Shown here one piece after another: positions 1 to 4,869 of a stretch of 12,938 nucleotides of DNA. The notes below the pieces were generated by a model. It ran no database searches. It was not told the origin of the DNA and worked only from the letters and a program-made list of their open reading frames with translations. The translations under genes and the position numbers were made by a program. Within the stretch, counting starts at the first letter, position 1, and the number at the start of each line of letters is the position of its first letter. Source of the stretch: an uncultured Bacilli bacterium (lineage in GTDB: Bacteria; Bacillota_I; Bacilli_A; RF39; UBA660); contig CANQCQ010000010.1 of NCBI GenBank assembly GCA_947589725.1, forward strand, positions 1 to 12,938, in the 5' to 3' direction.

Positions 1-13
1 ATATAAATATACA

Positions 14-51
14 GATATTTTATAAATGTAACTTCCCATGTATAAAATATC
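14..51. repeat. 11-bp perfect inverted repeat upstream of the tRNA gene
   Basis: GATATTTTATA at 14-24 is exactly complementary to TATAAAATATC at 41-51. After one mismatch the stem continues with ATG/CAT (26-28 with 37-39), leaving a loop of about 8 bases. It lies in AT-rich DNA that holds no reading frame. No clear U-tract follows on either strand, so it is a weak terminator candidate for a gene to the left; it could also be chance in such AT-rich sequence. Confidence 0.4.
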
Positions 52-90
52 GGGAATTTAACTTTTTATTTAGTAATTTGCAATTTATCC

Positions 91-119
91 TTGAAATTAA
101 TGAATTTATCTGATATATT
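91..119 (+). promoter_or_regulatory. Sigma-A type promoter of the tRNA-Gly gene
   Basis: A -35 box TTGAAA (91-96) is followed by a 17-base spacer and the -10 box TATATT (114-119), which is preceded by TGA (111-113) in the extended -10 position. A start near 126-127 would put transcription right at the 5' end of the tRNA at 128, as is usual for stable RNA genes. Confidence 0.7.
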
Positions 120-127
120 AAGTCTAT

Positions 128-202
128 GCAGCTGTAGTACAATGGCTAGTATGCGACCTTGCCAAGGTTGAGATGGGAGTTCGATCCTCCTCAGTTGCTC
201 CA
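128..202 (+). tRNA. tRNA-Gly (anticodon GCC), CCA encoded
   Basis: The 75-base gene folds into a full cloverleaf. The acceptor stem GCAGCTG pairs with CAGTTGC with one G-U. The D arm is GTAC/GTAT, the anticodon stem CGACC/GGTTG, and the T arm has the loop TTCGATC. The anticodon loop TTGCCAA (159-165) carries GCC at 161-163, which reads glycine GGC and GGU codons. The discriminator base is T and the terminal CCA is encoded at 200-202. It has its own promoter and terminator, so it is most likely a host gene. tRNA genes are frequent integration sites for phage tyrosine recombinases, which fits a prophage beginning just downstream, but the attachment core cannot be fixed from one end. Confidence 0.95.
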
Positions 203-214
203 TTTAAAGTAACG

Positions 215-239
215 AAAGCCCGTATATTCGGGCTTTTTT
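215..239 (+). terminator. Rho-independent terminator of the tRNA-Gly gene
   Basis: Perfect 8-bp stem AAAGCCCG (215-222) / CGGGCTTT (229-236) with a TATATT loop, running into a T tract that ends at 239. It starts 12 bases after the tRNA CCA end. Confidence 0.9.
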
Positions 240-241
240 AA

Positions 242-314
242 GAGTAATTTTTCTTTATTTTATTAGTTTTTACTCTCATTTTTTATACTTCGGAGTAATT
301 TTGGAGTAATTTTT
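242..314 (+). repeat. GAGTAATTTT direct repeats near the presumed prophage end
   Basis: GAGTAATTTTT occurs at 242-252. Two abutting copies GGAGTAATTTT (292-302) and GGAGTAATTTTT (303-314) have an 11-base period, so they sit on the same face of the helix. An inverted relative, TTACTCT, at 270-276 is the reverse complement of AGAGTAA at 241-247. Short tandem repeats of this kind next to a tRNA gene are typical of arm-type binding sites of phage tyrosine integrases close to att sites. That reading is inferred: no integrase lies in the window and the other prophage end is not visible. Confidence 0.45.
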
Positions 315-330
315 GCTAACTATATTTGTT

Positions 331-651
331 ATGAAATCAAAAAGAACAAAAGAGTTAGAAATACCTAAAAAAATAAAGTTAATTGTATGGGAAAGAGATA
401 ACCGCCAATGTATCTTTTGCCATAGATATGTTGAATGGAATTATGCTAATTCTCACTATATAAAAAGAAGTCACGGAGGATTAGGAATAGAACAAAATAT
501 ATTCACTGCTTGTTCAGTATGTCATCACGAGTTTGATGATACACCAAAAAGAAAGGAACTGCTACCCATAGCTAAAAGACATCTTATGTCCATGTATGAT
601 AATTGGAATGAAAAAGATTTAGTATACAAGAAATGGTATAACAAGTCATAA
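331..651 (+). CDS. HNH endonuclease, 106 aa
   Basis: A small HNH nuclease that would cut DNA using one metal ion at a beta-beta-alpha active site. Zinc-binding pairs are visible at C27/C30 and C61/C64, the active-site histidine in SHYIKRS at H42, the asparagine at N56, and the last histidine in CSVCHH at H65. The N-terminus MKSKRTKELEIPKKIK resembles that of small phage and prophage HNH proteins, which is why I chose ATG 331 although it has no obvious ribosome binding site. A TTG at 313 would add six residues and has GGAG 6 bases upstream, but that GGAG belongs to the direct repeats. It is the only protein gene on the + strand, facing the late operon from the prophage edge, so it is probably expressed independently of it. 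Its target and role (packaging, competitor exclusion, selfish nuclease) are unknown. Confidence 0.85.
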   Translation: MKSKRTKELEIPKKIKLIVWERDNRQCIFCHRYVEWNYANSHYIKRSHGGLGIEQNIFTACSVCHHEFDDTPKRKELLPIAKRHLMSMYDNWNEKDLVYKKWYNKS

Positions 652-690
652 ATGCTCATTCATTGACAAAATAAGGTTAAAATATTAAAG

Positions 691-725
691 AAATGCTCAG
701 TTTTTTGAAAATACTGCGCATTTTT
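691..725 (+). terminator. Probable terminator of the HNH gene
   Basis: AAATGCTCAGT (691-701) pairs with ACTGCGCATTT (713-723) with one T/C mismatch, giving an 11-position stem that ends in TTTTT (721-725). It lies 40 bases after the HNH stop codon and faces the late-operon terminator. Confidence 0.6.
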
Positions 726-767
726 AAGTGGCAATCTTTTGAAATTTAACCCCGGAAAAAGTGGCAT

Positions 768-800
768 AAAAAAAGAAGTTAACCTTTTCAGCTAACTTCT
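768..800 (-). terminator. Rho-independent terminator of the phage late operon
   Basis: On the - strand AGAAGTTAGC (800-791) pairs with GTTAACTTCT (783-774) over 10 bp with one G-U pair and a 7-base loop. It is followed at once by seven T (the A run 768-774). It lies about 60 bases after the endolysin stop and closes the late operon. Confidence 0.9.
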
Positions 801-861
801 AAAACTTGAAAATTGCAATAAAATAATCATTGCAGATTCAATATATCATATTCTTATATTT

Positions 862-1506
862 TTAGCAATGTTTAATATCTTTTATATTCATTGCAGCCCA
901 TACTTGACCACGAGCCATTAAAACTACCCTATCTCCTTTTATTTCAGATATAGTATATGATTTATCATATTGTTTTAAATGTTTACCAGTATAATTTACT
1001 AATCTAGTTGGAACAACTTTATCACCTACTTTAAATTCTTCTGGTGTTAGTGTTGGCTCTGGTTCAACTGGTTCAGTAGGAACAACATCCTCTATTAATT
1101 CTGCATTAGGTCTTAATACTGTATATTCATTTGAAAATATTTTTCCGTAACCAGCTTTACCATTATCGTGATAAGAGCTGTTTTGGTCATATAATCTATT
1201 TGAATCAACATATATTGCTATATGCCCATAAGAAACACCTTTTATTACTCCTTCTTTAGGAAATACTAAAATATCCCCTTTTCTTGGGGTGGTTACTACA
1301 CTTCCTAATCCTTCATTTACATAACTTTTTATCCAATTCTTAGCATGCCCTCTAGCTTTAGCTGGTTGTTCTAAACATTGAGAAATATATTGTTGTATTA
1401 AACTTACGCATTGGCCTTCTAAGCTTCCGCCTTTTTTTTGCCATGGAACACCTACTCTAGTACCTATGGTATTTATAATAAATTTTTCTAATGATATTTT
1501 ACTCAT
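862..1506 (-). CDS. CHAP-domain endolysin with SH3-like wall-binding tail, 214 aa
   Basis: A peptidoglycan hydrolase that opens the host wall at the end of infection. Residues 15-132 form a CHAP (NlpC/P60-like cysteine amidase/peptidase) domain: the nucleophile is C33 in GQCVSL, the histidine is H95 in YGHIAIYV, and a polar third residue is likely in LYDQNS around 107-109. A Pro/Glu linker (143-157) joins it to an SH3-like cell-wall-binding domain (160-212, VGDKVVPTRL... to ARGQVWAAMN) of a type seen in clostridial phage lysins. There is no signal peptide, so it should need the holin for release. The start is set by AAGGAGGA 6 bases upstream, and the ATG overlaps the holin stop in TAATG, suggesting translational coupling. 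An A8 run encodes residues 23-25 (QKK). Whether it cleaves as amidase or endopeptidase cannot be decided. Confidence 0.92.
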   Translation of the reverse strand: MSKISLEKFIINTIGTRVGVPWQKKGGSLEGQCVSLIQQYISQCLEQPAKARGHAKNWIKSYVNEGLGSVVTTPRKGDILVFPKEGVIKGVSYGHIAIYVDSNRLYDQNSSYHDNGKAGYGKIFSNEYTVLRPNAELIEDVVPTEPVEPEPTLTPEEFKVGDKVVPTRLVNYTGKHLKQYDKSYTISEIKGDRVVLMARGQVWAAMNIKDIKHC

Positions 1507-1811
1507 TATTTTTCCTCCTTAATTTCATTTAATCCTTTTAATAAGCCTTTATCACTTAATGCTTTATATATACTGTCTGCTCCTATTATTGAAATAACAC
1601 ATACTGCTATAGTATTTTTTATATCTAGTGTTGTAAAAGCTAGACAAAAACCAAAAGATAATAAAACATTAACTACAGCCGACATAATAACTATGGCTGT
1701 TCTTTTTTTAAATAATTTTGTTTCTTTAACTTTTTGTACTCCTAACATACCAATAACCCCGCATATTGTACCTACATAAAGTACATTTAATAAATTTTCT
1801 ATTTGTATCAT
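1506..1811 (-). CDS. Phage holin, 101 aa, three predicted membrane segments
   Basis: Forms the membrane lesion that lets the endolysin reach the wall. Hydrophobic segments lie at about residues 5-25, 37-59 and 66-80. They are separated by a basic KETKLFKKR stretch and followed by a charged C-terminus ending NEIKEEK, the usual make-up of a small class I-like holin. It sits directly upstream of the endolysin and overlaps its start, the classic lysis cassette. I prefer ATG 1811 because AAAGG lies 7 bases upstream. A longer frame starting at 1850 would add a lysine-rich leader, overlap the end of the preceding gene and lack a good binding site. The sequence does not clearly match one named holin family by eye; the call rests on topology and position. 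Confidence 0.82.
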   Translation of the reverse strand: MIQIENLLNVLYVGTICGVIGMLGVQKVKETKLFKKRTAIVIMSAVVNVLLSFGFCLAFTTLDIKNTIAVCVISIIGADSIYKALSDKGLLKGLNEIKEEK

Positions 1812-1840
1812 ATTTTTACCTTTCTTTCTATTTTTGATTT

Positions 1841-2717
1841 TTATAAGCAAAATGCCGGTGCTAGGCTTAGCATACTATTTGAAGTAGTAAATTCAACTGA
1901 ACCTGATTTGACAATACATAGATGATAGTCAGAATAACCAGCACCAGGGCTTCTTAACCAATATTCAGTGGAATTTCCGCCAATACCATTATTATTAATA
2001 CGTTTTATTCTATTACTAGTAGTTTTATAATAGTCATACTGATTCCCCTCAAGTTCTACACTACCTTTGTAATATTCATAACTTACTGCACCAACCATCT
2101 CAGGATAAGATGTTAAGAATGCTTTATCTTCGGTATCATGACCTGCTCCAGGATTGGAATTATGATTTGCAATATTCTTTTTAATAATTGTTTTAATTAA
2201 TGATTTTATTATATTTGGTAATGAATTAACAAATGTTTCATTTAGCCATGTACGACGTGGATTTTGTTGATAATTTGGTGTGCTTTGATTTTGCGCTCCT
2301 GCTATACCACCAAATTCTATTACTCCATTATTTCCCAGTACTTCTCTACATTGTAAAGTTATTGCTGCTTTTGTTTTACCATTTATAGGTGTTTTCAAAT
2401 TATCGTGTTCTATTCCTATGATTACCATTGTCATATCTTGAGCAACGTGACTTTCACTTGCTCCCGTAGTCTTAGACATTGCATTTAGGTGCATTATTCT
2501 AGTATCCCCAACATGCCAGTAATCACTAATATTTATCTTTCCATTATAATGTGCTTCTAGCATTGCTGCAATTTCTTCATCTGTACCGTCCTTAAATGTT
2601 ACTATTTTGAGGGGTTTTTCTGCACGATAAATTATTTCTCCAGTATATGCAATACCAGCTATCTTCTTATTATCAACATACCCCCCCCCAGGTGCGACTA
2701 TTTATGATTATTCCCAT
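1841..2717 (-). CDS. Tail paralogue D (DUF6273-like C-terminus), frame-shifted in a G9 tract: phase-variable, OFF as read
   Basis: Candidate host-recognition protein. ATG 2717 is well supported by AAGGAG 7 bases upstream. The frame reads MGIIINSRTW, enters a G9 run and stops after 19 codons. The remaining reading frame is intact to 1841. With one G fewer the product is 291 aa and continues YVDNKKIAGI, then TDEEIAAMLEAHYNG, aligning with paralogue A. The conserved C-terminus has TWLN, DTEDKAFLTSYPEM, SNRIK, YWLRSP and APAFCL. The NPRRTWLN and IKKN...ANH signatures match paralogue B rather than A or C. The YWLRSP...G...P-A-F pattern resembles DUF6273 domains, which I suspect have a C-type-lectin-like fold. 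An internal ATG at 2563 could give a 240-aa fragment, but a GGAGG-like site is lacking. A sequencing indel, a decayed gene or recoding are alternatives. Confidence 0.75.
2681..2689 (-). repeat. G9 homopolymer tract in paralogue D (slipped-strand site)
   Basis: Nine C on the given strand (G9 in the coding direction), starting 28 bases into the reading frame of paralogue D. It encodes the Gly run after MGIIINSRTW. In-frame lengths would be 8 or 11, so 9 is out of frame. Apart from the sister tract at 3983-3992, I found no other C or G run longer than five in this AT-rich window. Confidence 0.9.
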
Positions 2718-3060
2718 ATCTTCTCTCCTTTAAAATTTCATTATTTATAGTAAGTTGTTGACTCATCTCACTTACTTCATCAGTAAGATTTTGAATATAG
2801 TTTTCCAACTTATGTGAATTATCTGTATAATTTTTTATTGTTGTAGAATTTAACTTTATTACTTCGGAATTGTTGTTTATTACTTGAGAGTTATTTTCTA
2901 TTACCGACTTAAAAGAGTCCATCATATAATCTTTTTCTTCAGCTCGTTTTAGTTTTAATTCTAAAAATCTTGGAAGATATTTAAATCCTAAAAATAAAAT
3001 TACTCCCATAATGCAACCATAAATTCCTATATCTTGAATTATTTTTATAATTTCTTCCAT
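2698..3060 (-). CDS. Small membrane-anchored coiled-coil protein (BhlA/UviB holin-like), 120 aa
   Basis: One membrane segment (about residues 8-28), then a basic/acidic junction (LELKLKRAEEKD) and a long polar helix. Residues 53-80 contain four near-regular heptads of the form VIxxNSx (V53, V60, V67, T74), so a coiled coil is likely. The layout is that of BhlA/UviB-type small holin-like proteins, often next to lysis genes in Gram-positive phages. Here it lies between paralogues C and D, away from the holin-lysin pair. The start at 3060 is set by GGAGG 7 bases upstream; frames starting at 3075 or 3087 would run into a hairpin. Its last codons overlap the ribosome binding site and start of D, so D may depend on its translation. 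A holin helper is most likely; a fibre-assembly role is possible. Confidence 0.65.
   Translation of the reverse strand: MEEIIKIIQDIGIYGCIMGVILFLGFKYLPRFLELKLKRAEEKDYMMDSFKSVIENNSQVINNNSEVIKLNSTTIKNYTDNSHKLENYIQNLTDEVSEMSQQLTINNEILKERRYGNNHK
2725..2730 (-). promoter_or_regulatory. Ribosome binding site of phase-variable paralogue D
   Basis: AAGGAG on the - strand, 7 bases before ATG 2717. It lies inside the 3' end of the preceding 120-aa gene, whose TAG stop is at 2700-2698. It shows that the true start of D is upstream of the G tract and not at the internal ATG at 2563. Confidence 0.8.
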
Positions 3061-3076
3061 TTCTATTCCTCCCATA

Positions 3077-3100
3077 ATAAAAACCACTATGTAAGTGGCT
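3077..3100 (-). terminator. Weak terminator-like hairpin after paralogue C
   Basis: On the - strand AGCCACT (3100-3094) pairs with AGTGGTT (3088-3082) over 7 bp with a 5-base loop and runs into TTTATTA. It lies 13 bases after the stop of C and just before the ribosome binding site of the 120-aa gene. The stem is short, so partial termination or an mRNA processing site is more likely than a complete stop. Confidence 0.5.
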
Positions 3101-3112
3101 AGATATAAATTT

Positions 3113-4022
3113 TTATAAACAGAATGCAGGTGCTAAACTAAATATGTCTTCGCCGTCATAACAGTCATGACCACCAGCATTGGTTACCGAACACCAAAAG
3201 CGTCCAACACCACTGGCATTACGTGAACTAGGGCTTCTTAGCCAATAAAAACTATTATCTCCTGCAGTACCATTATTATTGTTATATTTTATTCTATTAT
3301 TAGAAGTTTTCATATACTCATATTGTACTCCTTCCCAATCACTTGGATTAGCTCCACTTAAATAATGATTAAAAATTTCTGTACCAAATACTTCCGGATA
3401 GCTTAATAACCATATTTTGTCTTGAGTAATTAATGGAGCTTCATCAGTTTTAGTATGATAAGCTAGATTCTTTTTGTTAACTTCTTTAATAAGCGAATTA
3501 AAGGTTGCAGGTAAAGCATATAATAATTCTTCATTAAACCATTCTCTTAAAAGGCTATCGGAATAATTATGATTATCTCTAACTGGTACTAATTTTTTCC
3601 CCCAATAATACTCCGATTCGCCAACTCCATTATCACCTAATGTTTCTCTAAATCCTATAGAAACAGCTGCTTTGCTTTTTCCATTTATAGGTGTAGTTAA
3701 GTCATCATGATTAAAGTCCATTATTACCATTGTCATATCTTGTGCTGCATGTGATTTTGAAGTGCATACACTCTTTTCTAATTCATCAATATGAACTACT
3801 CTAGTATCCCCAACATGCCAGTATTCACTAATATTAATTTGTCCGTTATAGTGTGCTTCTAGCATTGCTGCAATCTCTTCATCTGTGCCATCTTTAAATG
3901 TTACTATTTTTATAGGTGGCGCAGCTCTGTATATAACTTCGCCGTTATAAACAATACCGGCTATCTTTTTGTTATCAACATACCCCCCCCCCTAGGCGTT
4001 TCCCGTTAATAAATATTCCCAT
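3113..4022 (-). CDS. Tail paralogue C (DUF6273-like C-terminus), frame-shifted in a G10 tract: phase-variable, OFF as read
   Basis: ATG 4022 has AGGAAGGAAG ending 7 bases upstream. The frame reads MGIFINGKRL, then a G10 run, then GTA TGT TGA, so it ends after 15 codons. With G9 the product is 302 aa: three Gly, YVDNKKIAGIVYNG, TDEEIAAMLEAHYNG, and on to the conserved C-terminus with APLIT.DKIWLLSYPEVFG, NPSDWEG, NRIKYNN, YWLRSPSS and LAPAFCL. It shares these blocks with paralogue A (same subtype). The region between YWLRSPSS and LAPAFCL has the same length as in A (29 residues) but only about six identities, so this surface is very variable. It lies downstream of the baseplate fibre gene and upstream of lysis genes, where receptor-binding proteins usually sit. 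The function is inferred from position, the domain and the G tract; the ligand is unknown. Confidence 0.75.
3983..3992 (-). repeat. G10 homopolymer tract in paralogue C (slipped-strand site)
   Basis: Ten C on the given strand (G10 in the coding direction), starting 31 bases into the reading frame of paralogue C. In-frame lengths would be 9 or 12. The bases after the tract, TATGTTGATAA, are identical to those after the G9 tract of D, so both tracts sit at the same place in the two paralogues. Confidence 0.92.
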
Positions 4023-4040
4023 ATATTATCTTCCTTCCTA

Positions 4041-4856
4041 TTATAAGCAAAATGCTGGTGCTAATCCACGTAATGACGCACTGCTAGAAAAACTTTTTTC
4101 ACCTCTATCAGTAATTATACACCACATCGCAGCGCCACGAGAACTAGGACTGCGTAACCAATAGGTATAAGTATCAACATTATAATCATAATTACCTTTT
4201 ATTCTATTACTGCTTGTCATATAATATTGATATTGTTCACCTTCTAATACTGGACTACCTTCATAATTGCTATAACTTTCATTTCCAAACATCTCAGGAT
4301 AAGATGTTAAAAATGCTTTATCTTCTGTATCAGGTCCAGCTGTATCATCCGTATGATTAGCTAAATTCTTTTTAATAACGGTTTTAACTAATGATTGAAC
4401 ATTTGTAGGTAAAGCTCCAATAAAAGTGTTATTTAACCAAGTTCTACGAGGATTGCTTGAATAATTGTTATTGTTTGATGTTGATATATTCCTGCCCCAA
4501 ATAAAGCCTTCTTCAGATTCTCCATCATTACTTAATACACATTTACATTGTAAAGTAATAGCTGCTTTTGTTCTCTTACCTATTTTTTCTTTTAATGTAT
4601 CATGATTTATTCCAATAATAACCATAGGCATTGTTTGAGCAACGTGTTCTTCATCGCTTCCTGTAGCTATAGGCATTTCATCCAAATACATTAACCTTGT
4701 ATCTCCTACATGCCAATGGTCTGCTATGTTTATTTTCCCGTCATAATGAGCTTGTAACATAGCTCCTATTTCCTCATCTGTTCCATCACTAAAAGATACT
4801 ATTTTAACTTTTGGTGTTGATTTTAATACAATTTCACCATTATAGCATAATCCCAT
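4041..4856 (-). CDS. Tail paralogue B (DUF6273-like C-terminus), intact, 271 aa
   Basis: Intact member of the four-gene family. The N-terminus is shorter than that of the others (MGLCYNGEIVLKSTPK) and has no G tract. The shared blocks are TDEEIGAMLQAHYDG (26-40), HWHVGDTR (47-54), NPRRTWLN (135-142), DTEDKAFLTSYPEM (176-189), SNRIK (216-220), YWLRSPSS (232-239) and APAFCL (266-271). It is closest to D. The conserved cysteines and the W-L-R-S-P...G-L-A-P-A-F pattern suggest a DUF6273-like, possibly lectin-type, ligand-binding C-terminal domain. AAGGAGGG 6 bases before the ATG overlaps the stop of A, so A and B are tightly coupled. No enzyme motif is seen. Probable role: tail-tip or fibre-tip adhesin in the virion. 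Confidence 0.72.
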   Translation of the reverse strand: MGLCYNGEIVLKSTPKVKIVSFSDGTDEEIGAMLQAHYDGKINIADHWHVGDTRLMYLDEMPIATGSDEEHVAQTMPMVIIGINHDTLKEKIGKRTKAAITLQCKCVLSNDGESEEGFIWGRNISTSNNNNYSSNPRRTWLNNTFIGALPTNVQSLVKTVIKKNLANHTDDTAGPDTEDKAFLTSYPEMFGNESYSNYEGSPVLEGEQYQYYMTSSNRIKGNYDYNVDTYTYWLRSPSSRGAAMWCIITDRGEKSFSSSASLRGLAPAFCL

Positions 4857-4869
4857 ATATTTCCCTCCT

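Noticed and set aside
313..330. TTG start at 313 for the HNH gene
   Set aside because: It has a GGAG at good spacing, but this belongs to the direct repeats, and proteins of this type usually begin near the MKSKRTK residues, that is at ATG 331. Not fully excluded.
663..688. Consensus -35 box TTGACA on the + strand between HNH and the late terminator
   Set aside because: No good -10 box lies at 16-18 bases, a terminator-like hairpin begins only about 25 bases later, and there is no gene for it to drive.
1432..1439. A8 run in the endolysin as another phase-variable site
   Set aside because: The frame is intact and A/T runs of this length are expected in DNA of this composition.
1841..2563. 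Internal ATG starts at 2563 (D) and 3865 (C) as the true gene starts
   Set aside because: They would cut off the N-terminal 50 residues that are conserved in A and B, and the strong ribosome binding sites lie upstream of the G tracts at 2717 and 4022.
1841..2717. Treating paralogues C and D as ordinary pseudogenes
   Set aside because: Each has a single one-base defect located exactly in a homopolymer G run, while ribosome binding site, start and the remaining 240-250 codons are intact. Decay would scatter lesions. A sequencing error in the run remains possible.
2498..3823. CRISPR array from the recurring short identical blocks
   Set aside because: The repeats are coding, spaced over 1 kb apart, and explained by gene duplication. 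There are no regular spacers.
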